Source: Elusimicrobiota bacterium (GTDB lineage Bacteria; Elusimicrobiota; Elusimicrobia; Elusimicrobiales; Elusimicrobiaceae). From it: a DNA stretch of 35,176 bases. The DNA is taken from positions 1-35,176 of the forward strand of contig JAISDW010000088.1 in NCBI GenBank assembly GCA_031264445.1. The letters run 5' to 3'. Below, in pieces: positions 15,211 through 23,717 of the stretch. The notes beneath the pieces were generated by a model. The model did no database searches. It was given only the letters and a program-made list of their open reading frames with translations, and was not told the origin of the DNA. A program made the translations under genes and the position numbers. Numbering within the stretch: position 1 is the stretch's first letter; the number at the start of each line of letters is the position of its first letter.

Positions 15211-16266
15211 ATGCAAAAAATTGACAATTCAAAAATTGCTGCTTTGAAAAATATTCTCAAAAAGAACGAACTTGACGGGTGTATCATAACCGATGTTAAC
15301 GACTTAAAATATTTCATTGGTAGTGTTTTCCTCCACAACGGGGAAGCTGTTATGCTGGCTTCGTCAAATGGGTTTTTCCTTACGGCGCGCAGTCTCTACG
15401 AGGCCCCGGTCAGTGCCGCTTTCCCGCAGATAAAAACCGAAGGCTGCGACGGCGACAGGCCCGCCAAAATAGTTGAGACCGCAAGAAAAATGGGCCTCGG
15501 GAATATAGCTTTTGACGGCGGCAAAGAGATTTACAGCGCCGGCAAGATTTACGAGAAGGCAGGCTTCAAAGATATCCCGGGCATTATAGGCAGTCTGCGC
15601 ATCGCAAAGACTGAGGACGAACTGGAAATCATGCGCAGCTCCGCCGGCATTTTATACGGCGCATTTAAATATATCCGGCAATTCCTAAAACCCGGCGTGA
15701 GCGAAAGCCAAATCGCCCGCCTGCTGGAAGATTATATGCTTAAAAAAGGCGCAAGCGGGCCTTCGTTTCCTACCATAGTCGCTTTCGGGGAGGGCACTTC
15801 CAGCCCGCATTATAAGACGGGCGAAGTCAAACTCAAAAAAAATATGCCCGTTATGCTGGACTTCGGTTGTTATTATGAAGGTTATTGCTCCGACATAACG
15901 CGCACATTCTGGTACGGCGATAAACCCGCGCCGAAGGAATTCGCGGAAATTTTAAAAACGGTGTGCGAAGCGCATGCCTTGGTCGCCGCCCGCGCCAAAT
16001 ACGGCATGAGCGGCGCGGAAATTGACGCCATAGCGCGCGGGCATATAGAAGCGGCGGGCTTCGGCAAATACTTCACGCACCGCACGGGCCACGGCATCGG
16101 GCTGGAGCCGCACGAGTCAGGCGACATCAGCCAGCTGAATAAAGAAAAAATCGGCCTTAATTACTGCTTCAGCGTGGAGCCCGGGATATACCTGTCCGGC
16201 AAATTTGGCGCGCGTTGGGAAGATTGTTTTTACATGACCAAAAACGGTATAAAAATTATTGAGTGA
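15211..16266 (+). CDS. M24 family Xaa-Pro-type aminopeptidase, first copy
   Basis: The 351-residue protein has the N-terminal creatinase-like domain and the pita-bread catalytic domain. The five metal ligands are all present: D217 (MLDFGCYYEGYCSD) and D228 (SDITRTFW), H294 (GHGIGLEPHE), E323 (VEPGIY) and E337 (WEDCF). The RTGHGIGLEPHE signature fits Xaa-Pro aminopeptidase or dipeptidase (PepP/PepQ), which remove residues next to proline. No signal peptide. It is followed with a 3-nt stop/start neighbourhood by a paralogue and then by EF-P. Confidence 0.9.
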   Translation: MQKIDNSKIAALKNILKKNELDGCIITDVNDLKYFIGSVFLHNGEAVMLASSNGFFLTARSLYEAPVSAAFPQIKTEGCDGDRPAKIVETARKMGLGNIAFDGGKEIYSAGKIYEKAGFKDIPGIIGSLRIAKTEDELEIMRSSAGILYGAFKYIRQFLKPGVSESQIARLLEDYMLKKGASGPSFPTIVAFGEGTSSPHYKTGEVKLKKNMPVMLDFGCYYEGYCSDITRTFWYGDKPAPKEFAEILKTVCEAHALVAARAKYGMSGAEIDAIARGHIEAAGFGKYFTHRTGHGIGLEPHESGDISQLNKEKIGLNYCFSVEPGIYLSGKFGARWEDCFYMTKNGIKIIE

Positions 16267-16274
16267 GGTGCGGC

Positions 16275-17315
16275 ATGAAGTCTAGCGGCGAAAAGCTTAA
16301 AAAATTCCAGGAAATACTCAAAAAGCGGGGCATAGGCGCGTTTGTTGTTATGGACCTTGCCTCTGCGGTCTATCTTTCCGATTACCGCTTCAAAGCCCAG
16401 GGTGACGCTTATCTGCTTATAACGCCCTCGCGCGCTTTTTGTTTTACCAAGGAATTATATGCCATAACACTTCGCCGCGCCGCGCCGTTTCTTGAATGTA
16501 TAAACAGTCTTAATCCTTCAGACATCGTCGCAAAAGTTAAAGAGCTTAAAATAAAATCCGCGGCTTTTGACCCGGGACTTATTGAATATCTCCCGGGCAA
16601 TATGTTTAAAGCCGCGGGTTTTAAGGAACTGTCCGGCCTGATCTCCGCCGCGCGCGAAGTTAAACTGCCGGACGAAACCGCAAAAATCCGCAAGGCCTGC
16701 CATATATCGGCGAAGGCTTATGAAATCTTCCGCAAAAAACTTAAAACCGGCATGACGGAAATTGCCGCCGCAAGGATGCTGGAAGACATAATGTATTCGC
16801 TCGGCGCGACGGGCATTGCTTTTGAAACCATTATGGCTTTCGGCCCCGACGGCGCAAACCCGCATCACGAAAGCGGCGAAAGAAAACTGAAGGCGGAAGA
16901 CGCCGTTCTTATGGACTACGGCTGCTCTTATCACGGCTATTGTTCCGATATTACGCGCACCTTCTGGCACGGCAAAAAACCGTCGGCGGAATTTAAGCGT
17001 ATTTTTAAAATAGTCAAAGCCGCGCATGACCTGGGTATTAAGTCCGCCCGCGCCGCAATGACGGGCGGCGCGCTGGACGCCGTCTGCCGCGGTTATATGG
17101 GCAGCCTTGCCAAACATTTTATACACAGCACCGGCCACGGCCTGGGCGTGCAGATACACGAGCCGCCCTGGATACGCGCCAACTCTTTAAGCAATCTGGG
17201 CTGCGGCAGTATTTTTACGATAGAGCCCGGGATATATTTTGAAGGTAAGCTGGGCATAAGATGGGAAAACACCGTGCTTCTTACAAAACGCGGCGCAGAA
17301 ATTCTGACTAAATAA
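16275..17315 (+). CDS. M24 family Xaa-Pro-type aminopeptidase, second copy
   Basis: A 347-residue paralogue of the preceding gene. Metal ligands D214 (LMDYGCSYHGYCSD), D225 (SDITRTFWHG), H288 (GHGLGVQIHE), E317 (IEPGIY) and E331 (WENTVL) are all kept, so it should be active. I chose ATG 16275 with GAGGTG just upstream; a GTG at 16263 overlapping the previous stop is possible. The second Asn in WEN instead of WED and the changed substrate-loop residues suggest a different peptide preference or oligomer. Alternatively the two copies form a heterodimer. Confidence 0.9.
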   Translation: MKSSGEKLKKFQEILKKRGIGAFVVMDLASAVYLSDYRFKAQGDAYLLITPSRAFCFTKELYAITLRRAAPFLECINSLNPSDIVAKVKELKIKSAAFDPGLIEYLPGNMFKAAGFKELSGLISAAREVKLPDETAKIRKACHISAKAYEIFRKKLKTGMTEIAAARMLEDIMYSLGATGIAFETIMAFGPDGANPHHESGERKLKAEDAVLMDYGCSYHGYCSDITRTFWHGKKPSAEFKRIFKIVKAAHDLGIKSARAAMTGGALDAVCRGYMGSLAKHFIHSTGHGLGVQIHEPPWIRANSLSNLGCGSIFTIEPGIYFEGKLGIRWENTVLLTKRGAEILTK

Positions 17316-17345
17316 TAATTTAACTTAACAAAGGAGAAGCGGATT

Positions 17346-17921
17346 ATGATAGGCACGGGTGATTTCAGGGAAGGTTTAATTTTTGAGAACGAAAACGGCG
17401 AGCTGGTTGAAATTATGGAATACCAGCATCACCGCAAATCGCAGGCGCGCGCCGTGGTGCGCGTTAAGCTGCGCAATTTAAATACCGGTTCCATTATAGA
17501 AAGTTCTTACAGGCCCGAGGATAAATTCAAGGAAGCAAGCATAGAAAAACGGCCTTTCACCTATTCTTACGCCGACGGCGATATGCTTTATTTTATGGAC
17601 AGCGCCAGCTACGAGCAGGTGGGCGTACCCGCCGCGAAGCTGGGCAATAAGAAAAATTATCTGGTGGATAATATGGAAGCGGTCGGGCTTTATATAAACG
17701 ATTCCCTCTTCAGCGTTGATTTGCCGATTAAGGTTGATTTGCGCGTGGCCTCAACCGTGCCGGGCGTGCGCGGCGATACCGTGGCAAATATGACCAAAAT
17801 GGCCACGCTGGAATCGGGCATAGAAGTCAAAGTGCCGCTGTTTATAAACGAGGGCGATAAAATCCGCATAGATACCCGCACCGATACCTACGTGGAGCGG
17901 GTTAATGATATTAAGCCGTGA
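17346..17921 (+). CDS. efp: Elongation factor P with Gln at the tip position
   Basis: EF-P binds stalled ribosomes and helps form bonds between consecutive prolines. The 191-residue protein has all three domains: the N-terminal KOW-like domain, the central OB domain (RPFTYSYADGDMLYFMDSAS) and the C-terminal domain with GVRGDTV and VKVPLFINEGDKIRIDTRT. Aligned from ARAVVRVKL, the residue equal to E. coli Lys34, where a modification is usually placed, is Gln33 in HHRKSQARA; Lys31 is the nearest lysine. No EpmA, EarP or other modifying enzyme is in the window. AAGGAG is 9 nt upstream. It follows two prolyl peptidase genes. Confidence 0.95.
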   Translation: MIGTGDFREGLIFENENGELVEIMEYQHHRKSQARAVVRVKLRNLNTGSIIESSYRPEDKFKEASIEKRPFTYSYADGDMLYFMDSASYEQVGVPAAKLGNKKNYLVDNMEAVGLYINDSLFSVDLPIKVDLRVASTVPGVRGDTVANMTKMATLESGIEVKVPLFINEGDKIRIDTRTDTYVERVNDIKP

Positions 17922-18259
17922 AGCTGATTAAAGCCGCGGGCGGCGCGGTCATCGCAGATAAACTTGTAATGAAGGATAGTTTGCGCGGCCGCGTTTGGGG
18001 CCTTTTGGGTACGAAGGAACTGGGCGCGGGGGAAGGCATAATCCTTAAACCCTGTACGCAGATACACACTTTTTTTATGCGCATGCCGATAGACGCGGTT
18101 TTTATCAGCGGCGATTTGAAGGTTTTATACGCGGCGGAAAATATGCGCCCCTGGCGCGTGAGCCCGCTGCTTTTTAAGTCGGTTTATACTGTTGAGATTG
18201 CCGCCGGCGCTTTGGCCGGCCGGCTGAAAGCCGGGGATGCTGTTTCTTTCAGGGATTAA
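17918..18259 (+). CDS. DUF192 family protein, cytoplasmic copy
   Basis: The GTG start overlaps the EF-P stop (GTGA at 17918-17921). The 113-residue protein shows the DUF192 core: SLRGRVWGLLGTKELGAGEG, PCTQIHTFFMRMPIDAVFIS and a final TVEIAAGALAGRLKAGD. There is no signal peptide, unlike the copy at 13203. The function is unknown. Co-translation with EF-P suggests shared expression, not necessarily shared function. Confidence 0.85.
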   Translation: MKLIKAAGGAVIADKLVMKDSLRGRVWGLLGTKELGAGEGIILKPCTQIHTFFMRMPIDAVFISGDLKVLYAAENMRPWRVSPLLFKSVYTVEIAAGALAGRLKAGDAVSFRD

Positions 18260-18271
18260 CTGCGGCGGCTA

Positions 18272-18300
18272 TTGACTAAACCCGCAGTTTCGGCCATAAT
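18272..18300 (+). promoter_or_regulatory. Promoter of the beta-barrel/rimO unit
   Basis: TTGACT, a spacer of exactly 17 nt, and CATAAT precede the ATG at 18319. This is the best sigma-70-like promoter in the window. AAAGGA lies about 8 nt before the start. Confidence 0.7.
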
Positions 18301-18318
18301 ATATATAAAGGATTTACG

Positions 18319-19065
18319 ATGAGGAAATTTGTCCGTTTTCTAATTTCAATAATTTTATTTTCGGGCGCGGCGCTGCCTTTAGCCGCAGCCCAGGCTAAAT
18401 TTAACGATTTTGCCGCCAATATCAACAAGGACAATCTTGAATATTTCGCAAAGGATTTATCGGGCCTGCTCAGCGCGGGTACTTTTACCACGGGGCGCAT
18501 TCTGGGCTGGGGCGGGTTTATGCTTTCCGGCCGCGCGGCGCTGATGCCAAAACCCAGCCCGAAAAACACGGCCTTCGGCCCCGCCGACGGGAGTCAATAC
18601 AAAATTTATCCGTGGATACAGGGCGAAATCGGCCTGCCCTTCAGGCTGGACGGCTATATCCGCGCGTCCTCTTACGACGGGCTGACTGTAGCCGGCGGCG
18701 GCCTCAAATGGGGCATAATCCCTCCCAAGGAAGTGCTTTACACCTTCCAGCCGACGGTAGTGGTGCTGGCGGAATCCGGCGTGCATAAAGATTTTTCCCT
18801 TACGCATTACAGCGCGGATTTGGTGCTCTCCTTCAAACTGCCTTATGTCGTGCCTTATGTCGGCGGCGGCGTGGATTATATAAAATTTACCGTACAGGGC
18901 GCCGACAACGACGCGACGTTGATAGGAACCGTCGCCTATGCCACCACCCCGCGCGGCACGGCGGGCTTTAACTTCAAACTGCCGGCTTATGTGGATTTAA
19001 GCCTTGCCGCCAATTACGCCAGCTACGGCCTCGGCGCGGAAGCCAGCCTGGGCGTGCGCTTCTGA
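18319..19065 (+). CDS. Probable outer-membrane beta-barrel protein
   Basis: A 248-residue protein with signal peptide (FLISIILFSGAALPLAAA, cleavage near residue 25). The mature part alternates polar and hydrophobic residues in strand-length stretches and ends in the aromatic LGVRF, the typical C-terminal signal for outer-membrane insertion. Repeated segments such as PYVVPYVGGGVDYIKF look like beta hairpins. It resembles small predicted barrel families of unknown function; no substrate can be named. The stop is 4 nt before the rimO start. Confidence 0.7.
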   Translation: MRKFVRFLISIILFSGAALPLAAAQAKFNDFAANINKDNLEYFAKDLSGLLSAGTFTTGRILGWGGFMLSGRAALMPKPSPKNTAFGPADGSQYKIYPWIQGEIGLPFRLDGYIRASSYDGLTVAGGGLKWGIIPPKEVLYTFQPTVVVLAESGVHKDFSLTHYSADLVLSFKLPYVVPYVGGGVDYIKFTVQGADNDATLIGTVAYATTPRGTAGFNFKLPAYVDLSLAANYASYGLGAEASLGVRF

Positions 19066-19069
19066 GTTT

Positions 19070-20353
19070 ATGAAATTTTACCTTATCAGCCTGGGCTGTC
19101 CCAAAAATCTTACCGACAGCGAGGACTTTTGCGCCCGCCTCGCCGCCAAAGGCCATAAAATGGTTTTTACGCCGCAGGGCGCGGATATTATCATTATAAA
19201 CACATGCGGGTTTTTATCCTCCGCGCTTAAAGAGGCGCGCGAAAACATCAAAACCGCGCTTGAACTTAAGAGCAAAGGCATAGTAAAAAAAGTGGCCGTT
19301 ACAGGCTGCATGGTGGAGCGGCTTAAAGACGAAGTCAAAAAGGAGTTCCCCGAGCTGGATTTAGTGTTTTCCGTCGCGCAGCAGGAAAGGATTGATGAAA
19401 TCATAAACGGCCGCGCGCAGCTTATCACGCCGATACAAAACGCGCTGCATATCCCGCGTTATAAAATGAGCCTGACGCTGCCGCACACCGCCTATCTTAA
19501 AGCGGCCGACGGCTGCAATAACCGCTGCGCCTACTGCGCGATACCGGCGATACGGGGCGCTTACCGCTCCAAACCCATGGAAGACGTTATGGCCGAGGCG
19601 CGGCTTATGGCGCAAAACGGGGTGAAGGAAATATCCCTCATAGCGCAGGATACAACTTCCTACGGGCAGGATTTATACGGCAAACCGCAGCTGGAGCGGC
19701 TTCTTAAAAAACTCGTTAAAATCAAAGATTTGCAGCGCATACGCATAATGTACGCATATCCGCACCGCGTAAGCAGGGAGCTTGCCGATATCATGGCGGG
19801 CGAGGAAAAGATTTTCCATTACCTTGATATCCCGCTGCAGCATATTTCCGATAATATTCTGAAAGCCATGAACCGCCATTGCGGCGCGGGCGCGGTAAAA
19901 AAAGTTTTGGACATGCTCAAAAAAACCGTGCCGGATATTGCGCTGCGCACCAATTTTATAACGGGCTTCCCGGGCGAGACGGAAAAGGATTTCGCGGAAC
20001 TCAAAAAATTTGTTAAGGATTATCAGTTTGATAATATAGGCGTTTTTGAATATCACCGCGAGCCTGGCACGCCCGCATACAGTATGCGCGGCCAGGTGCC
20101 GGCCGCCGTCAAAAAACGCCGCGCGCAGGAGCTTGCGCTCGCCCAAAGCCGCGTGGTGGATAAACTCAATAAGGCTTTAATCGGGCAGACTATAGAAGTA
20201 ATAAGCGATACGCCGCTACGCGGCCGCACCTATAAAGACGCGCCCGATATTGACGGGACGCTGGATTTTGCCAAACCCGTACAAGCGGGCCAAATCTTCA
20301 AAGCCAAAATCATCAAAGCCGAAGGCTACCGCAGGACGGCCGAAACTGCGTAA
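19070..20353 (+). CDS. rimO: Ribosomal protein S12 methylthiotransferase RimO
   Basis: RimO is a radical SAM enzyme that adds a methylthio group to an Asp of ribosomal protein S12. From ATG 19070 it is 427 residues. The N-terminal domain has C10 (SLGCPKNLTDSE), C46 (INTCGF) and C81 (VTGCMVE), ligands of the auxiliary cluster; the radical SAM motif is C150-NNR-C154-AY-C157. IRGAYRSKP, LIAQDTTSYGQDLYG, YLDIPLQH and ITGFPGETEKDF are typical. SLGCPKNLTDSE distinguishes RimO from MiaB. An upstream in-frame ATG at 19004 lies inside the barrel gene and is not used. Confidence 0.95.
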   Translation: MKFYLISLGCPKNLTDSEDFCARLAAKGHKMVFTPQGADIIIINTCGFLSSALKEARENIKTALELKSKGIVKKVAVTGCMVERLKDEVKKEFPELDLVFSVAQQERIDEIINGRAQLITPIQNALHIPRYKMSLTLPHTAYLKAADGCNNRCAYCAIPAIRGAYRSKPMEDVMAEARLMAQNGVKEISLIAQDTTSYGQDLYGKPQLERLLKKLVKIKDLQRIRIMYAYPHRVSRELADIMAGEEKIFHYLDIPLQHISDNILKAMNRHCGAGAVKKVLDMLKKTVPDIALRTNFITGFPGETEKDFAELKKFVKDYQFDNIGVFEYHREPGTPAYSMRGQVPAAVKKRRAQELALAQSRVVDKLNKALIGQTIEVISDTPLRGRTYKDAPDIDGTLDFAKPVQAGQIFKAKIIKAEGYRRTAETA

Positions 20354-20374
20354 ATTATTCCTTCGGCAATATTC

Positions 20375-21625
20375 TTACCAACTCATTTTTATCAAGGTCC
20401 CTTTATCCGGAATGGAATCCCTGTGAAATACCATTTTCTTCCGGGGGATTGGTAGTTTGGCAATATCTAAACTGTAAAAAGTATCCTGCCTGAAAACATT
20501 AGTCCAGATATTTAGCGTTACAGGCTCATTGAATAAAAACGGGTCTGCGATGACGTATACAATATCATTTCCTTTTGTCAGAACCAGAAGAGGCGCTTCA
20601 TGATATGTCCACTCGCCGTAGCCGCTGTCAAAAGTGTCTGACTGTATGCGCTCTTGTTTTCCTGAGTAAGGAGAACTCCGTTTGCCGCTGTTTAAAGTTT
20701 TGATTTCGGCGCGCGCGTGTAAAAGCGGAGGGGCTTCTTGGAGAGTCGGTCCGTGCCCCGGGAAGGCTTTAATGCTATAAACCTCGGTTATTTTCCAACC
20801 GCCATATGTTTTGGGAAAAGACGTGTCAAAAAGATAGTTTTTACAGAAATAATGAGTGTTAGGACCGCACTCCATGCTTACGGGATGGTGTTCAAAGTCT
20901 ATATGCATTGTACCTTTTTGTTCTATCGCCGCCGCTACGTCAACCTGTTTATAGACTGCTACCAGCTCGTCGTTTTTTCGCCTGTTAAGTTCCATCTGAT
21001 ACCGTATTCCGTTTTTAACAGCCTCGGGCAGGGGGCCGCGTTCTTTTAGCTCTGATATTCCGCCGTACAATATTACCCCCGCATTTTTACTTCGCATCAG
21101 TGTATACAAAAAAAATATCTCGTAAACGGACGCGGAGATGCTCCTGCCAGATGCAATGCCCAGCCTTTTTTTAAATGTCATGTTTAATGTATTGCTTATA
21201 AATTCTTTTTCCTTTTCATATATTTCTTTCCAATTTTCATTTCTGTTATCAAGGGAATCCGCCGCGCCGATATGGCCGATATTCAGTTTGTGCGGCATGC
21301 CGCGGTCGCTCAATGCCGTAATAATGTACATATTATAAATATAGTCTGCTAAAGCTTGGCGCGGGCTGACTTCTTTTTGCCTTATAATGTGTTTGTTAAT
21401 CAGAAATTCTACAGAGGCGTTTTTATCATCGGCGTTCCGCACGGCTTCAGCAATAATAGCAATAAAATTAGACCTAGCTCCCTCAGATCTATTGAATCCG
21501 GCAAATTGTATGTATTGCTCCAATGAAGACGGAGACAGCTGGTCATTATACTGTTGTGGATATGCCGTACAAAAAAACAGCATAAAAATTGAAAAAACGC
21601 TTGCCACTCTTGTGAAATATTTCAT
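20375..21625 (-). CDS. Secreted protein-glutaminase-like (papain-fold) enzyme
   Basis: The ATG at 21625 has GGAGGG upstream and starts a signal peptide (YFTRVASVFSIFMLFFCTA, about 24 residues). The N-terminal 230 residues are not recognised. The C-terminal part has a spaced Cys-His-Asp set: C253 in MECGPNTHYFCKNYLF, H342 in GEWTYHEAPLLVL, D361 in VYVIADPFLFNEPV, then W374. The WxYHxAxLV...IxDPxLF..PVxxxxW pattern and CxxxxH closely follow the Chryseobacterium protein-glutaminase family as I know it, which deamidates glutamine in proteins. Activity is inferred; a papain-like protease is the alternative. The gene shares an upstream motif with the gene at 24946. It is more AT-rich than its neighbours. 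Confidence 0.65.
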   Translation of the reverse strand: MKYFTRVASVFSIFMLFFCTAYPQQYNDQLSPSSLEQYIQFAGFNRSEGARSNFIAIIAEAVRNADDKNASVEFLINKHIIRQKEVSPRQALADYIYNMYIITALSDRGMPHKLNIGHIGAADSLDNRNENWKEIYEKEKEFISNTLNMTFKKRLGIASGRSISASVYEIFFLYTLMRSKNAGVILYGGISELKERGPLPEAVKNGIRYQMELNRRKNDELVAVYKQVDVAAAIEQKGTMHIDFEHHPVSMECGPNTHYFCKNYLFDTSFPKTYGGWKITEVYSIKAFPGHGPTLQEAPPLLHARAEIKTLNSGKRSSPYSGKQERIQSDTFDSGYGEWTYHEAPLLVLTKGNDIVYVIADPFLFNEPVTLNIWTNVFRQDTFYSLDIAKLPIPRKKMVFHRDSIPDKGTLIKMSW

Positions 21626-21646
21626 AAAGCCCTCCGGTAATATATA

Positions 21647-21706
21647 AAAGTATATTATATACCAGATATTGCCCGCAAGGGCCAAAAGACCTATTTTGCG
21701 CATAGG
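21647..21706 (-). promoter_or_regulatory. Shared hairpin-box motif and promoter, copy upstream of the glutaminase-like gene
   Basis: On the reverse strand CCTAT-GCGCAAA-ATAGG (5-bp palindromic arms) is followed at once by TCTTTTGGCCCTTG; the motif covers 21676-21706. TTGGCC as -35, 18 nt, and TATAAT as -10 follow. The same arrangement stands upstream of the gene at 24946. Confidence 0.7.
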
Positions 21707-21928
21707 CCCAAATGCCTTTAATAATTATAAGTGGCGGAAAACGGCAAAGCTGCGGGTGCAGTCATTACTGTGGCAGTTGTGGAACGCTGCCTAGCGTGGA
21801 TTAACAAAGAAAAACAGATGATCTCCCTATGTCTTTTTACTTTTCGCGGGCCATACACTTTCTTTTTCGCGGATATTTTGTTTTACTTTTGCCCGTTTTG
21901 TGGAGGCTTTCACCATTTCCCCTCACCC

Positions 21929-21957
21929 TTAATTCCCCTCCAATGGAGGGGAATTAA
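21929..21957. repeat. Hairpin repeat of the CCCTCACCC family, copy 1
   Basis: A perfect 13-bp inverted repeat, TTAATTCCCCTCC / GGAGGGGAATTAA with a 3-nt loop, is preceded by CCCCTCACCC. Related elements are at 24448-24497 and 24724-24777. Confidence 0.6.
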
Positions 21958-22020
21958 CAAAATATGCGAGCCGCTTCCTCTACTAAAGGACAAAAAGGCA
22001 AGCCGGCAATTACGGCAAAA

Positions 22021-22054
22021 TAAATAACCCCCGCGTTTCGCGGAGGGCTATTTA
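22021..22054 (-). terminator. Terminator of the PPTase-carboxyltransferase operon
   Basis: AAATAACCCCCGCG pairs with CGCGGAGGGCTATTT across a TTT loop (one bulge), about 26 nt after the carboxyltransferase stop. On the reverse strand it ends in TTATTTATTTT. Confidence 0.7.
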
Positions 22055-22079
22055 TTTTATTGTTTTTACCGCGGCGCGG

Positions 22080-23705
22080 CTACAGCGGGATATTGCCTTT
22101 TCTGGGGTTTTCCCTCGGGTCGCGCTTGTTCTTGAGTATGCGCACTGCGTGTATTATGCGGCTGCGCGCGGCGGAAGGTTCTATAATCTCGTCAATCGCG
22201 CCGGTGGAGGCCGTCTGATAAGGCGAGGCGAATTTAGCCGCGTAATCCGCGGTTAATTTGGCCTTGATTTCCTCCGTCTTATCCGGCGGGGCGGCTTTAA
22301 TGTCGCGCGAGTATAAAATTTCTATCGCGCCGCGCGGGCCCATTACGGCGATTTCGGCCGAGGGTATTGAATAATTGAAATCCCCGCGCAGATATTTGGA
22401 GCTCATCGCTATATAAGCCCCGCCGTAAGCCTTGCGCAGCACGAGGGTAATTTTGGGCACAGTCGCTTCCGCGTAGGCGTATAAAAGTTTTGCGCCGTGG
22501 CGTATTATGCCGCCGTGCTCCTGCTCAACCCCGGGCAGATAACCGCCGATGTCAACCAGCGTAAGTATCGGTATGTTAAAAGCGTTTAGAAAGCGCACAA
22601 AACGCGCGGCTTTGTCGCTGGCGTTGATGTCCAGCGCGCCGCCCAGATGGTCGGAATTATTGGCCACCACGCCGACCACCTCGCCGCCCAGATGAATAAA
22701 ACCCACCACCACGTTTTTGGCGAAGTCGCGGTGGATTTCAAAAAATTTATTCTGGTCCGCAAGCTCCCATATCACATGCTGCGCGCGGAACGGTTTGCGC
22801 GGGTCCATGGCGCAAATCTGCTCCAGAAATGGCGTTTTGCGGTCAATAGAATCCTCGCTTGAAGGCGCGGACGCTTTTTCGTTACAGTTCTGCGGCAGGA
22901 AGGTAAGCAGCTCTTTTACCTGGCGGAAGCAGTCCTGCTCGCTCTTGGCCACCACGTGGCACACGCCGCTCTGCTGGCCGTGCGCGTGGCTGCCGCCGAG
23001 CGTGTCAAAATCCACATCCTCGCCCGTGGCGGATTTAACGACGCTCGGGCCAGTGACGAACATATGGCTTATGCCTTCCACCATGAAAATAAAATCCGTA
23101 AGCGCGGGGGAATACACCGCCCCGCCAGCGCACGGGCCCAGGATTACCGAAATCTGCGGTATCACGCCGGATGCTTTTACATTCCTGTAAAAAATTTCGC
23201 CGTAGCCGTCAAGGCTGTCAACGCCTTCCTGTATGCGCGCGCCGCCGCTGTCCAGCAGGCCTATGACGGGGATTTTGGCTTCCAGCGCCAAATCCATTAT
23301 ATAGGATATTTTCTGCGCGTGCACAAGCCCCAGCGATCCGCCCAGCTGCGTAAAATCCTGCGCGAAGATAGCAACCTCGCGCCCGTTTACGCGGCCGAAA
23401 CCGGTTATCACGCCATCGCCTTTTATGTGTTTGTCTTTTATGCCGAAGTCCGTACATCTGGTTTCAACCAGGCTGCGGATTTCGTAGAAGGAGTTTTCGT
23501 CCAGCAGATATTGTATGCGCTGGCGCGCGGTAAATTTGCCTTTATCGTTCTGGGCTTTTATGCGCTCCGGGTCGCCTGCGCGCGCCGCCGCGCTGACCTC
23601 GCGGAATTTTTTTATATTTTCCGGCACGGGCGCGGGCGCGGTTTCAAGCTCGGGTTTTTCGGATTTCTTTACTTCGCCGTTTTTTAAAGCATTATTATTT
23701 TCCAT
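22080..23705 (-). CDS. Acyl-CoA carboxylase carboxyltransferase subunit
   Basis: A 541-residue carboxyltransferase of the PccB/AccD5/MmdA family, which moves CO2 from biotin to acetyl-, propionyl- or a related CoA, or the reverse in decarboxylases. The N-terminal half has AIFAQDFTQLGGSLGLVHAQ, LLDSGGARIQEG and ILGPCAGGAVYSP; the C-terminal half has VDIGGYLPGVEQEHGGIIRH and LRKAYGGAYIAMSSKYL, and it ends in the common NIPL tail. About 30 extra residues precede the usual start. No biotin-carrier or biotin-carboxylase gene is in the window. It follows the PPTase by 12 nt, so one transcript is likely. Supplying extender units to the megasynthase is an inference; a membrane sodium-pumping decarboxylase is the alternative. 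Confidence 0.9.
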   Translation of the reverse strand: MENNNALKNGEVKKSEKPELETAPAPVPENIKKFREVSAAARAGDPERIKAQNDKGKFTARQRIQYLLDENSFYEIRSLVETRCTDFGIKDKHIKGDGVITGFGRVNGREVAIFAQDFTQLGGSLGLVHAQKISYIMDLALEAKIPVIGLLDSGGARIQEGVDSLDGYGEIFYRNVKASGVIPQISVILGPCAGGAVYSPALTDFIFMVEGISHMFVTGPSVVKSATGEDVDFDTLGGSHAHGQQSGVCHVVAKSEQDCFRQVKELLTFLPQNCNEKASAPSSEDSIDRKTPFLEQICAMDPRKPFRAQHVIWELADQNKFFEIHRDFAKNVVVGFIHLGGEVVGVVANNSDHLGGALDINASDKAARFVRFLNAFNIPILTLVDIGGYLPGVEQEHGGIIRHGAKLLYAYAEATVPKITLVLRKAYGGAYIAMSSKYLRGDFNYSIPSAEIAVMGPRGAIEILYSRDIKAAPPDKTEEIKAKLTADYAAKFASPYQTASTGAIDEIIEPSAARSRIIHAVRILKNKRDPRENPRKGNIPL

Positions 23706-23717
23706 AAAAAAGAACCT

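Larger units (their letters stand above)
21626..22079. other. Non-coding gap with promoter motif, hairpin repeat and terminator
   Basis: This 454-bp gap holds, from left to right, the regulatory motif at 21676-21706, a perfect hairpin repeat at 21929-21957 and the terminator at 22021-22054. The open frame at 21731-22027 has no family resemblance and runs through the hairpin, so I do not call it a gene. Confidence 0.7.

Noticed and set aside
19004-19069. Upstream in-frame ATG extension of RimO
   Set aside because: It would lie in the barrel protein gene; the conserved RimO N-terminus begins at 19070.
21731-22027. 98-codon + frame in the gap
   Set aside because: It crosses a perfect hairpin repeat, lacks a ribosome site and resembles no family.
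22956-23687. 243-codon + strand frame opposite the carboxyltransferase
   Set aside because: The reverse strand holds a full-length carboxyltransferase with all motifs; this frame is a composition artefact.
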